64,000 bases of DNA, from contig CAJJDN010000162.1 in the NCBI GenBank assembly GCA_905182985.1, forward strand, positions 96,509-160,508, in the 5' to 3' direction. A model generated the notes under the pieces. The model did not search any database. It worked only from the letters and a program-made list of their open reading frames with translations, and had not been told where the DNA came from. How positions within the stretch are numbered: the first letter of the stretch is position 1; the number at the start of each line of letters is the position of its first letter. The DNA is from Paramecium sonneborni. Taxonomy: Eukaryota; Ciliophora; Oligohymenophorea; Peniculida; Parameciidae. Below are positions 10,899-22,319 of the stretch, piece by piece. The translations under genes and the position numbers were made by a program.

Positions 10899-12104
10899 AT
10901 GTCTTTATTTTCTAGATTTACATCCATTTTTGGATCTAACCAAACAACTTAAGCATCAAGTACTCCAATCAATCAATAATTATAAGAAAAGTTAGCATAA
11001 ATTATTGCATAGAATAGTAAATTAGATCTCAAATAAAAGGGATAAGTCTTAGCATAATATTTATTAGATAGGGATGGTATATTATATTATATTAAGTTTT
11101 AGAACATATTGAGTTTCTTTTTTAGTTTCTTGAATCTAAGTCTAAAGATCTTTAAGGTATTTAAATAGTACATTTATTGGCTGCACTACATTAACAATTT
11201 TAATATAATGAATTAATATAAGATGTAGCAATCAAATTAAGAGAAACCAAAATGCCTTGGATTCAATTAGATAAATAAGAATGGTATTCTACTTAAACAG
11301 AACCAGACTAATAAAAGAATTAATAAACATAAAAGATTTTGACTGAATTTGAAGATAAATCATAACCAGCTAGGATATATGCTTAATTGTGTTATGTTTA
11401 TTTATAAAAATTAGCAGCTAATGTTGATCTTTATAGAGCTATTCTTAAGTTTAATTATCCTTATGTATCAGATAAAGAAAATATAGAAGCAAAACTTATG
11501 TTCTTATGGCATTATAAGATACAAAATCTAATAAATTCAGGGTTGATTCTTATTCAATTCAATCCAAATTTAATAGAAATTTAAGTAGCGCTCTATGCTG
11601 ATGTATGGAGATTTCAAAAGTTTATTTGTACTGAAATTGAAAAAATAATTGATCAATATGCTACTCTACCAAATAGTGATACTCTTAGTCTTTATGAGAT
11701 CTATTCTGAAAGTATAAAACATTATGAATATCTCATATCATTTCACTAATACACATCAACTATGACTAAACCTCCACCATAATGTTAAATTAATAATACT
11801 CTTCTTTAAGAATTCTTTGCATTTGTTACTAAATTAAAAGTATTAAATTAATTTAACTTTAAAAAATCTATAAAGGTTCCTAATAAATAAGATCCTATTA
11901 TGGGTATTCCAACTAAAAATCCAAATGTATATTTTATATTTAAAATTATATACTTAGGTTATCAATATTAGAAGATCAAGTTAATAATTAAATGATCCTT
12001 TAAGTAGTGAATCTGAAGATGAATTTGAAAACCAAAATAATAATAAAAAAAATCGATCAGATCACAATAGAGTATAAAGTACATTTTAATATGTTTAATA
12101 ATGA
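10899..12104 (+). CDS. ANTH-domain endocytic adaptor (AP180/CALM-like)
   Basis: 382-residue protein. The middle and C-terminal parts of the fold match ANTH proteins, which bind PtdIns(4,5)P2 and clathrin at endocytic pits: YADVWRFQKFICTEIEKII, LYEIYSESIKHYEYLISF and MTKPPPQ correspond to the family's late helices. An N-terminal helical part (FLFQFLESKSKD, VHLLAALHQQ) precedes it. Introns: 11077-11102 (26 nt) and 11927-11957 (31 nt). The tail is short and acidic (SSESEDEFENQ) and lacks the long clathrin-binding region of animal AP180. Similarity is distant, so the assignment is by pattern. Confidence 0.65.
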
Positions 12105-12390
12105 TTTATTATCTATTTTGTTATTGATGATTTTGATTTAATTAACTTAAACAAATATAAATATATATTATAATTTACATTTATATATTTGATGAAAAAC
12201 CTTTAGAATAAAATAATCCTCTAACATTTTGAAAACTCTATTGATTTGTGTATGCTTTTATTGATAATTAAATTGAATTAACTACGAGAATTACATAAAA
12301 ATACTTGTTCTTTTTTTATTTAGATGAATTCAACTTAATTTGAATTTAATAACCGGGAATATATTGGCGGCTGAATAATATATTAAATTT

Positions 12391-13211
12391 ATGGATAACA
12401 CTAATTGCTAACATCCAAACCATGATTCTTAACGTATTAAATATGTTTGTGTTGATTCTTAATGTTCTATTCCAAAGAAAATAGGTATAAATTACATTAA
12501 AATATAGGTTGTGCTGATTGTTTTCTTGATGATCATATCACTCATAATAGAAAAACAACTAATCAATTTAAAGATTTTGTAAATGAATCTATTAAGCAAA
12601 TCAATTCAGTTGAATTTCAATAAACAACTAATTCACCTTAAAAAGACTTGGAGAAATAAATTGATACAGAATTAGACAATTGCATTGAATGTATTAAATA
12701 AAAATTCAATACAATTAAAGGAGATCTTAAAGGATAAATTGATTGTGATATGATGAAAATATCAGATAATTGCTCTTAATATCAATTAAATATGAATAAT
12801 GAATTAGAACCATTCAAATCAACTATTAAATGCGATTTACATAATCTAAATTAAACTGAACTAAATTCTTTAGTTAAATTTTATCAAGAAGCACCTAAAA
12901 TACATAAACACTATTCTAAAGCAGCAGAATAAATCTAAGAAGAAAAATAAAAGATTAAATAAAAAAAATAAAAATATTTAGCAAAAATGAGAAGTGTTAT
13001 GTAAATATTACTAAAAGAATTTAATGAATTAATGACATCTAAAAATGTTTAATTAGATGATTGTTGTGATTATGAAACACCTTAAAAATAAGCTATGTCT
13101 CCAAATAAAATGATTAATCTAGTTGAAACAGCACGTTCTTCAAGAAGATTTCCAATGTCATAAACATAAAAAAAATATTTCTTGGCTGCTGTAACCAAAA
13201 AATTGGAATGA
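12391..13211 (+). CDS. B-box-like zinc-finger coiled-coil protein
   Basis: 265 residues. The N-terminus carries a Cys/His cluster: CQHPNHDSQRIKYVCVDSQC, then CADCFLDDHITHN, resembling a B-box zinc-binding module. A long polar, mostly helical body follows, with a Lys/Gln-rich coiled-coil segment (AAEQIQEEKQKIKQKKQKY). Intron 12485-12507 (23 nt) splits the zinc module. The start is the first ATG after an in-frame TGA. Ciliates have many such B-box/coiled-coil proteins of unknown role. Confidence 0.65.
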
Positions 13212-13243
13212 TCTAGTTTATTTATATATATATATAATTAAAA

Positions 13244-14317
13244 TCATTTATTTTATGCTTTTTTATAATCTTCTTTACATCCTTAAATAATTTTCTTAAA
13301 GTCATTTAAATATAGAGATATTATTTTTAATTTCGACATAGCCTATTAACTTTTCACTTCATAATTATCTTCTTCTTCTTCTTAATTTTCATCTTTATTT
13401 TACTACTTCTTATTTTCCTCTTTCTTTGCCTTCTTATCATCTTTTTTATTATTTTCTTATTTTGTTTCTTCTAATTCATGTTTAATCTTTTATGTTCCTT
13501 CTTAACATCGATTAAATAAATTATCTATAGCCATTAAAATTCTTCCCAAACTCAAATTTTTTGATGAAGCTTCATTTGCTGATGCTTCAACCAATTATTA
13601 TAATTAATTTCTCTCTGCAATCTTTTCTTCTAATTTTTTTTATAATTCTTTAATATCATTATTTAATTAAAGAATTTCATGATTTTTGTCCTTTTCATAT
13701 TGAGTTGATTCATATTTCAATTTTTCATATTCTTTTTCCATAGCTTAATGTTCTTCTACCAATTTAGAATTCTAACTTGATAGTGTACTATGTCTCTCTA
13801 ATATTGATGCCATATCATGATATTATTCTGGATATTATTTTGCAACACTATCTAAATATTCTTCATATTTTTTCATTGAAGTAACTGTTTTGATAATAAC
13901 CTAAACATACCCTTTTTCTCTAATTTTTATTATTTTTTTTCTAATTCCTATAATTATCCATTTAAATCTTAAATTTCTTTTTCTTTTTATATTTTTTATT
14001 TTCTTTCCTCCTCTAATCTACCTTCAGCTCTTTTCTTTTTTGCTTCATTATCTTATAAAAATTTGCAAAACTTAATTAATGACTCTTGTATTTCCATATC
14101 CTTTTAACGAATCTTTTCCTCCTCCTACTTAAATTTATCTTCTTGTCTAAAATTTAATTATCTTATAAATTATTTACTTTTTGAATTCCTCTCTTTATGC
14201 TTCAAATGCTTCATGCACTTCATACATCTTTCTTCTCTTCTCTAATAATTTTGTTGCAGGACTTACTGTGTCATATTATAAATGATTAGGTAATTTTCGT
14301 TTCTCCTATTTATTCAT
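13244..14317 (-). CDS. DUF4200 coiled-coil ciliary protein (CCDC42/CFAP73-type), copy 1
   Basis: 338-residue, almost entirely coiled-coil protein. The N-terminal block KLLEKRRKMYEVHEAFEAQ is the hallmark start of the DUF4200 family (CCDC42, CFAP73/CCDC42B, CFAP100), whose members tether inner dynein arms and other structures on ciliary microtubules. Later conserved parts include FCKFLQDNEAKKKRA and YEEYLDSVAKQYPEQYHD. An acidic EEEED stretch precedes the C-terminal helix NDFKKIIQGCK. Introns: 14147-14177 (31 nt) and 13885-13910 (26 nt). A tandem paralog lies 23 bp upstream on the same strand. A ciliary role is inferred from the family. Confidence 0.8.
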
Positions 14318-14340
14318 TAATAATATATATATATATAATA

Positions 14341-15441
14341 TCATTTTATTTTTTACTCCTTCCATTTTCCTAATTCTCCTTTACAATTATCTATAATTTT
14401 TTTGAAATCTGACATAAATTGAACTATTTATTTCAGCTTCCATGCTGCTTATTAACCTAAAATAATAATTTAAATAAACTTTTCAATTCATAATTATCTT
14501 CATCATTAAATTATAAATCTTAATTTTAAATTTTATTATTTGTTATTTTATCTTTGACTTTCTCTTTATTTTATTTATCCTATTTGTACTCTTCGAAATC
14601 TTACTTCATTCGCTATGTTCCTTCTTAACAACGTGTAAAGAGATTATCAACAGCCATAAGAATTCTACCTAAACTTAAGTTTTTTGATGAGGCATCATTA
14701 GTTGTTGCTTCATAAACACTTTAAATTTAATTTCTCTCTGCTGCTTTTTCCTCTAATTTCTTTTATAAGTCTTTAATATCATTATTTAATTAAAGAATTT
14801 CATGATTCTTCTCTTTCTCATATTAAGTTGATTCATATTTTAGTTTTTCAAACTCTTTTTCCATATTCTAATGTTCTTCTACTAATTTTGAATTAGAATT
14901 TGTTAATGTTGCATATCTATCTAAAATTGATTACAAATCATGATATTACTCTGGATATTACTTTATTATACTATCCAAATAATCTTCATACTTCTTTAAA
15001 GATGTAACTTAAAACATAAGTAATTTTATTTCTTACCTTTCTTTTCTAATCGTTATTGATGTCTTTATAAATCAGTCCATTATGCTGTTAAATCTTATAT
15101 TTCTTTTTCCTTCTATTCTTTATATGATTTTTCCTCTTAAAAACGAACCAATGCTCTTTTTTTCTTAGCCTCATTCTCTTAAAGGAAATTACAAAATTTA
15201 ATTAGTTCCTCTTAAATTTATTTATCTTTTTCTCTTATTTACTCCTCTTATTTCTTAAATTCCTCTTCTTGTCTTATAAAAATCTTATTAAATTTATATA
15301 CTTCTTATATTCATCTTATTAATGTTCATAAGCTTCATGTATCTCATACATCTTTCTTCTTTTTTCTAATAATTTAGTAGCAGGAGATGCTGCATCAAAT
15401 TATTTAACTGTAGAAGACTTTTTAATAACTTTTTTTTACAT
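14341..15441 (-). CDS. DUF4200 coiled-coil ciliary protein (CCDC42/CFAP73-type), copy 2
   Basis: 339-residue paralog of the neighbouring gene with the same order of blocks: SPATKLLEKRRKMYEIHEAY, FCNFLQENEAKKKRA, YEDYLDSIIKQYPEQYHD, SSKNLSLGRILMAVDN. Introns: 15273-15301, 15008-15036 and 14457-14479 (29, 29, 23 nt). The first two match introns in copy 1; the third has no counterpart there. Removing it restores a C-terminus (KSQQAAWKLK) that aligns with copy 1. Divergent from the next gene with only 12 bp between the two ATGs. Confidence 0.8.
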
Positions 15442-15453
15442 AAATTATTAAAA

Positions 15454-16095
15454 ATGAATTTCTTTCGTCCTCCTCTAACTTCTTTTATAAAAACTCTTGC
15501 TGATCCACAATTTGAATCAGAATAATTTATGATTGGTAATGAATCTATAACAAGCAAGAAGGATATGATTAGATAGTTACAAGAGTAAATCCTATATTTT
15601 AAAGAGGCTAATAATTTTACATAGTCTGAAATGGAAGTGATAAAATAATTTGAATTACTATTAGAAAGTAAACAAAAAAGAAGAGGTTTTGATATTAATT
15701 TCCATATTTAAACCCAAGATATAAGTAGAAAAAAGAAATCAGAAATATTTAGATTAAAGCGTGCAAAGAAAAGAATTAAGATCAAGGTATATACTAAGAA
15801 ACTTAATGCAGCAAAAAATAGATTTAGAATTTTAGGTTAATTTATATCAAATTAAGAGATTTAAATAATAGAAGAAACTTTTGGATCACATGTTTTCAGT
15901 GACAATCGTAATTTCTCATTGAAAATAGGAAGAGCATTAAAAAATAAATATGGATATGAATACTATGATAAATCTTAAGTTATTAAAGAAATTAAAAGAT
16001 TAAAAAGACAATAAGACCAGATTTTGAGTCGTATATAGGGAAAGAAATAAATATTTTGCATAAATACTAAATAATTAAAATAATAAAAATAATGA
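15454..16095 (+). CDS. Hypothetical basic protein, 213 residues
   Basis: Single open frame starting MNFFRPPLTSFIKTLADPQF. The middle is highly basic (SRKKKSEIFRLKRAKKRIKI), followed by a mixed segment (FGSHVFSDNRNFSLKIGRAL, KYGYEYYDKSQVIKEIKRL). No membrane segment. The length far exceeds chance expectation. No family recognised. The TGA stop overlaps the first ATG of the next gene (16092-16095). Confidence 0.65.
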
Positions 16096-17120
16096 ATGAA
16101 TTACTTAATTATGCTCTTACAAAGTGTTTTTAAGAAAATATCTTGAATGTTGTAAAGGTTAAACCAAAAGCATAAAAGAACTTGCTCACTTCAGGTTCTC
16201 AAATGATTGACCTTCCATAAAGACATAACTCTAATTATATGTCTAAAAAGTCTCATCCATCATGTGATATCCATTTAGAAACAGAACTTGAATATTCTCC
16301 AACTAAAATTCGATAGAAATCAATAAATGATATCTAATTACCTCTTATACAATTAGATGCTTATCATAGGAATTTCTTTGATAATTCAAACATTAACGAA
16401 TATGATTGTCCAACAAATAAGAGATATGATAGATTTAGATCATTTTCTACTAAGGCAAATAAGAATTAAAAAAAGGGTTTCCTATTACTTGATATTAATA
16501 CTCAACAAATATCAATAATTTATAAAAAGTTACTAACTTAATTAAATGGTGAATTTACTAAATTCTAAGTAAAATATTATTTATTATTTATAATAGTTGA
16601 CGTTATATTTAACCTAATATATTGGATAATTGGATTATGTTAATAAATTATTAACATTATTAAATTTTCCTTCCAAAATTACTATCTCTTCTTTTAAATA
16701 ATTATTTTATAATATCTAAGAAATGCAATAAATTGGTATAAATAATGTAATATAGAGATTCAATCATGTGTATTTTAAACATTCGATCTTGATTGTAAAG
16801 GATTTATTTCATCTTCAGATTTATTTAAAATGTTTACATCAAATGGAGCAATTTAAAAAGATGTGGACTTCATTTATAAAAATTTACCAATTGAAAATCA
16901 TCGAGAAAAAAAACTTAAAAAAATATATTTATGCGAATTTAAAGAGAAACCTAGACCTATGCTTATTACTATGATGAAAAATTCTCCAAGAAATAAATAT
17001 AAAATTAAATAATTCTAAGGGAATGTTATCAATTTTGAAATGTTTTGTAAGTTATATAATAAAGAATTACCAGAATTTTTTAAAGAATTCATTAGATTAA
17101 TGTTTTATGATTATATTTGA
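16092..17120 (+). CDS. EF-hand calcium-binding protein, N-terminally extended
   Basis: 326 residues. The C-terminal half has EF-hand-like pairs. The clearest loop is TFDLDCKGFISSSDLF (about residues 185-200), preceded by a helical unit around FPSKITISSFKQLF and followed by GNVINFEMFCKLY. The N-terminal 150 residues are polar and unfamiliar. Introns: 16569-16596 (28 nt) and 16736-16755 (20 nt); together they restore the frame to the EF-hand. The loop keeps D, D and G at expected places but is not fully canonical, so calcium binding is inferred. A later ATG could be the true start, avoiding the overlap with the previous stop. Confidence 0.65.
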
Positions 17121-17554
17121 TAATATAAATTTTATTATTCATTAAATTATAAATATAAGTTAAAATAATAACTTTGGTATACAATTGTAGATAAAAATCC
17201 TTTGAATCTATATTTTATTAAGATTAAGGGAATATTAATGATGATTTTTTAATATATATTAAAATTGAGAAATTAAAGGTAGAATAAACATTAGAATATA
17301 TTATATTTTTCTTATAAGGAGCTTATTAAACTATAGATATTTACTTATTAGAATTAAATTATTAATAAGAATTTAAGAATTAATTTTGGATATTATCTCA
17401 ATTATTTAATATACATAGCTGGTTTGAAATTTCTTTAATATTCAATAAAAATGAAAATTAATAGAGTTTTTAGAAAAACTATCATAAATTTTAGTTGGAC
17501 AAATAAATGAAAGAAATTATTCCTATAAATCTCAACTATATAATAAAAGTTTGA
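17107..17554 (+). CDS. Possible small hypothetical gene with one long intron
   Basis: A strongly coding-like frame runs about 17230-17554: NINDDFLIYIKIEKLKVEQT, then QFWILSQLFNIHSWFEI, ending NYIIKV before TGA. It has no ATG of its own. It joins in frame to an ATG at 17107 if a 46-nt intron is removed (17177-17222). That ATG overlaps the end of the EF-hand gene by 14 bp. Either this model or an unseen upstream exon is possible. No family recognised. Confidence 0.35.
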
Positions 17555-17900
17555 ATATTAAATAAAATACAATTTCAAAAAAAAGAGGGGGACAGAAATG
17601 ATTGATATGATTATATTCAGCAAAAGGAGAGTAGTATAGTGAAAAGCAATAAATTTGATGAGAATGGATTTCAAGCAAATTTACCTTGATAATTATGATT
17701 TAAAAAATAAAATATTAGAATTATATGTCAAGTTTCACTAAAAAAAATGAAATTTAGGTTAAAATAATTTTGGAAATATTAAATATATTGAATAAGAGAA
17801 TAGAAGATTAACATGATGAGAGTATGATACTAGACATAAGTTTAATTAATACTATAAGAAATATAAAGATATTAATTTTAATAAATTTATATAAAGAGAG
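17555..17900. other. Intergenic, no gene seen
   Basis: AT-rich with frequent TGA in all frames. No conserved peptide or clear repeat noted. The last bases form the upstream region of the complex III hinge gene. Confidence 0.4.
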
Positions 17901-18236
17901 ATGTCTAATTAAGTGAATTTTGGAGAAGGGAAGATAAATGAGAATTATCCTTCAGCTATAAAGACAATGTTAGAATAGGGTAAAGATCCTAAGGATTTAT
18001 TAATTTAATATTGCAGACCATAATGTAAATGGTATGATGACAAATATGACAGATGTGTTAAAGCATTTTTATCATTAAAAAATGCAGATCCTGAAAAGAA
18101 TTGCGTACATGATTGATTAATAATTGTGAAATAGATGTATCCTTATAGAGATTTAGTGACTTGCGTTGAAGCTTGTGTGTAACCAAAAATTTAGCATGCC
18201 CTTAGAGGAAATGAAAATGGTTTCATATTTCATTGA
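17901..18236 (+). CDS. Cytochrome bc1 complex hinge subunit (UQCRH/QCR6-like)
   Basis: 101-residue protein matching the acidic hinge subunit of mitochondrial complex III, which assists electron transfer between cytochrome c1 and cytochrome c. The family's paired cysteines are present: YCRPQCKWYDDKYDRCVKAF and, after the intron, YRDLVTCVEACVQPK. Intron 18105-18134 (30 nt) sits between KNC and MYPYRDL and contains an in-frame TGA, so splicing is required. The acidic N-terminal stretch of animal UQCRH is largely lacking. Confidence 0.75.
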
Positions 18237-18292
18237 TTTAAGATGAGCTAAATATATACAGATTAAATTACCCATTATTTAAATTAAATATT

Positions 18293-20938
18293 ATGCTTAA
18301 TTCAATTGAGTGTTTTATTGAAGTACTGTAATTACAATAACCTTACGATGGTCTAGTTTCAGAAATATAACAATTTTTAGATTTCGACATGAACAATGTG
18401 TTACAATAAGATTAAAGAAAGATAGTATAAGATCCAATGTATTAAATTATCACTACTACCTATTAGATTGTTAATCAATTGGTTTAATTAAATTGAAGAT
18501 CATTTATCAATTAAATAAGATGAAAATGATACTTACATTACTCCTATTATTTAAGTTTAAGTAATGTTAATCAATTCTTTTATTTGCATTTCAAACTAAA
18601 ATTTACTTTAAGAATATTTTTATCTCTTTGAGGTTTTATAAAAAAAAATATTATACCTTAAGATCTATTCACCAAATGAACTCACATTAACTGCTTTAGA
18701 ATAATGCAATAAATTTTAATAGTCCATAGATTGTAACAAAATCTCATAAATTAGTATGTTGCTTTACTAAATTAATTAATTCAATTCAAGTGAAAAAATA
18801 GATCAATTTTATTAATACATCATTAAATTTGACTAAAAAAAACATAAATTAGTTGATTCATAAGCTAACTTAATTTTATATTCCTATTATCTAATCTTAT
18901 AATAATGTTGTTAATTAGTTCAAGAAAACTAAAATCTTGAAACTGTTATTTATATATGTCTTAATATAAAAGAAGAACTCAAAAAATCAGATCATAATTA
19001 CCTAAATCAATGTAATTAGTGTATCTTATTATCATACTATAAATTAAATAAAATTAATGATTTCATTCAATATAGTAAACAATATGATTTATAAAAAACT
19101 ACTCCACTTGAAATCTAATTACTTGTATTGATTGTTAAATTTAAAGAACTCTCTACAGAAATTGATTTTGAAAAAGTCAAAAATTAAGTTAATAAAATGT
19201 TTTAATAATTTCTAGATAACAATTTAATGCATTCTGTTACTGATATTTTGATTCTGCTTAAAGAATTGAGTCAAAATATTTCTTAATATACAATCAATTT
19301 CTTACTCATTTATTAATGGTTTCAATTCAAATATAATTTAATCCTTAGAGCTTCTAATTAATAAAATATAATGAAAATAATTAAAGATATTAGTTAGATG
19401 CTTCTAGACTTTCCTTAATTATTGAATATAAATAATTTCTATAAGGATCAAATTGAAATTTTGAATATTCATCTTATAGAAAATGTCATAGATCTATGTT
19501 AATTGATATTTACTATTGTATAACACATTGCAAAATACTAAGAAGTTTGTTTAGATGATTTTTTTTAAATGATACTATTAATAATTCCTCATTTTGCTAA
19601 TGATACGAGGTTAACTAAATAATTTGGATCATTAATCACTTTATTATCGAATCTTAAAATTAAAGAAACTTAAATTTTGTAACATTTAGCTATGTTCTTA
19701 AATTTAGAATTTGGTATATTACCATAAACTTAAACAATATTATTTTAAAATTTATTAAAAAATTATAAGTCAGGGATTATTACTGGAACTTTGTTATTTT
19801 TAAAAGAATTCCTTAGTAATAATAAATAAGAAAATAGATTGAATCTATGTAAATAATTAAAATCACTTCTCGAAGAATCATATTAATTAATAGATTCAAA
19901 TTCATGTCTGTTTTATGCAATTTTAGAATCTTGTATAAGAAATTAATAAATATATTATTATTAGACTGTAATAAACTTTTTTGTAGAATATCAACCTTCC
20001 TTAGATTAACACATGTATTATTTCTTATTGAATTTTATTGAGAAATGCATTAAATAAAATGATCCTGAAAATGTTGATCAATTATATTAATAACTTTATC
20101 AGTATATAGCTTAAAAAAAGAGTCTCTCAATTGATCTATGCAAGTAATCATATAATATGTGTACATTTTAACCTTCATCTTTGGCAAAATAATTAGTTAA
20201 ACTTCATACATTTTTTATGATTTCAGTTTAAATGGACACATGCACAATATAATTCATAAAAGATACAGTTTTAGGAAATAATCAATATAAATATTAATGG
20301 AAAGTTGAAAATAATAAGTCTTTATTTATTATTGTTTCTGAAATTTTAGAATAGATATCACCTGAATCAGAATTTAAATTAGAATTAATAAATATTAAAC
20401 ATCTTTTTGAATTGCTATTTTATCTAATAGAATAAAATACTAAGATGGAAGTTAATAATGTAATTCCCTATTCTTTGAGATAAATTATAAAAATGGCTTA
20501 TAACTATAAGTTAGATGAAGTAATCTATATTTTAATTGTAGTTTGTATGTAAAATATTGCTAATTTCATTCAATCATGAGAATTTGTTTTTGTTTCTTCT
20601 TCTAGAATTGTAATCTTATGAAGGAAATAGATAATTGATGATATTAAAGAAATTTATATATGAATAATAGATACCATTATATGGATACCTATTGGTAATC
20701 TGTTAGATTGTTGAATCAAGTGATACATTAGAAACTATATTAGAGATATTACCATAATTAAACTAGTATTTATAATATATTATATATAATATATAGAATT
20801 CTAAGAACAACTCCAATAGATGAAAATTTGAAATAATTCACTCAATTATTATTTTTGAAATTGTCTGCTTTAAAAGAATATGTTCCAATTGGTAAAATTG
20901 ATATGATTTGTTAATCAATTAGTTTATTATCTATATGA
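18293..20938 (+). CDS. Large helical-repeat (HEAT/ARM-like) protein
   Basis: 854 residues, nearly all amphipathic helices with leucine-rich pairs, as in HEAT or armadillo solenoids: TDILILLKELSQNIS, YYFLLNFIEKCIKQN, YGYLLVICQIVESSDTLETI. Introns: 18439-18466, 20520-20541 and 20766-20796 (28, 22, 31 nt). The second removes an in-frame TGA and extends the gene by about 110 codons. Size and layout would fit an importin-beta superfamily transport receptor (importin-13/transportin-3 type), but I see no diagnostic motif. An upstream ATG at 18243 is an alternative start in another frame. Confidence 0.7.
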
Positions 20939-20948
20939 AAATAATAAG

Positions 20949-21526
20949 TCATTTCTGCTTCTTTTTTTATTTTTTGTTTTTCTTCTTTTTACTTTTATTT
21001 TTCATTTTTGTTTTGTTTTTTGTTTTATTTTTGATTTAATTATCACTTTTAGAATGATAATTTTGATCTATAGGTTTTTTTAATGTTAATATATCTTCAT
21101 CTATTATTTCATTTTGATCATCAATTAAAGTAATAAATTCCTCTTCTCCTAAATTATACACTTAAAAATTATTTTCATTTTCTGTTTTTTAATTAGATTT
21201 TTTAATGTTCTCATTTTTTTAAGTTTCTTCACTCAAAGCATCATAATATTCATAAAGACTCACATTTTCTTCATAACAATCTTCAGGTATATCATAGTTC
21301 TCTATTAATTGTTCTAAATCCATTTATGATCCAAGGCTTAGTTCATCAGGATCTTATTCATCATATTCATAGACAACTTCCTCATAATATTCAATAATTT
21401 CTAGAAATTAAAAACATAATTACCTTCAAACCAACGTTCTTAGTCATCTATAATTTTTTTAATATTCTTAACTTAATGTGATTTGTTAGTCTCCTATAAT
21501 AAGATTTATTTATTATGATTGCTCAT
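20949..21526 (-). CDS. Hypothetical acidic protein with polybasic C-terminus
   Basis: 184 residues. The body is very acidic (EIIEYYEEVVYEYDEQDPDE, NYDIPEDCYEENVSLYEYY) and the last about 30 residues are mostly Lys and Asn (KNKTKNKTKMKNKSKKKK), resembling a nuclear or nucleolar signal. Intron 21401-21423 (23 nt). Convergent with the helical-repeat gene; only 10 bp separate the two stop codons. No family recognised. Confidence 0.65.
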
Positions 21527-21759
21527 ATCTCTAACATTAATGAATATAAATACTTTAAATTATAGATGATTCAATAAAGGATATTAAGATGCCTAGCAGT
21601 AAATAATTCAATTTCATAAAACGTATTTTAATTATTAACTTCATTTACAAGATTAATTTTGTTTGCTTTTAAAAAAAAAATGAACAGAAATAAAAGAGCT
21701 AATACATATTATTGATTTATTTCTTTCTAACTTTTAATATAAATATAATAATATATTTA

Positions 21760-21988
21760 ATGTACTCAAAATTACAAAATATCAAAGTACCGAAAGTTAT
21801 TAGGATAGTCTAATGAAAATTAAAAATTAATATTTGGTATTTTTGATAGAAGACTAACAAATAAATCTAATAGTTTTTAAGATTAATAAAAATAATAGAG
21901 TTAAAATTCAATCTTTAGTTTAGAAGAAAAAGAAATAAATAAAAAATAAATAGAAAATTAAGAAATTAAAATATCATACATTTACTGA
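21760..21988 (+). CDS. Possible small polar protein
   Basis: Reads MYSKLQNIK, then intron 21787-21808 (22 nt), then SNENQKLIFGIFDRRLTNKS and a Gln/Asn/Glu-rich tail to TGA; 68 residues. Further coding-like pieces follow to about 22300 (MRNLIFDKRIIFNK; VKSFREKEEMLVYVFEVV; LFDKMKKIIKI), so this may be the first exon of a longer gene that I could not assemble. No family recognised. Confidence 0.35.
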
Positions 21989-22319
21989 AAAATGAAAAGA
22001 GTATGAGAAATTTGATATTTGATAAGAGAATTATATTCAATAAGTAAATATATTAAAATAAAAATTCAAATTATTGACAATAAGGAATGAAAGAGTGAAA
22101 TCTTTTAGAGAAAAAGAAGAAATGCTAGTATACGTATTTGAAGTGGTAATAAATAAGTATTAAAAATTATGAAATCTAAATAATATGATAAGTATGAAAT
22201 TATCTTAAGTATTTTAAATTATAAAATGATTAAGACCATAAAAAAAGGTAGAAAGACAGGTTTATTTGATAAGATGAAGAAAATTATAAAGATATTTTTT
22301 AAATTAAAATTAAAATTGC
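21989..22319. other. Unresolved stretch before the beta-adaptin gene
   Basis: Contains short Lys-rich open segments on the plus strand in changing frames that may be exons of the gene beginning at 21760. No joining with normal-length introns worked throughout. Confidence 0.3.

Noticed and set aside
20577..20579. TGA at the end of a long frame, first taken as the stop of the helical-repeat gene
   Set aside because: A 22-nt intron at 20520-20541 shifts the frame so that this TGA is not read, and a convincing continuation runs to 20938.
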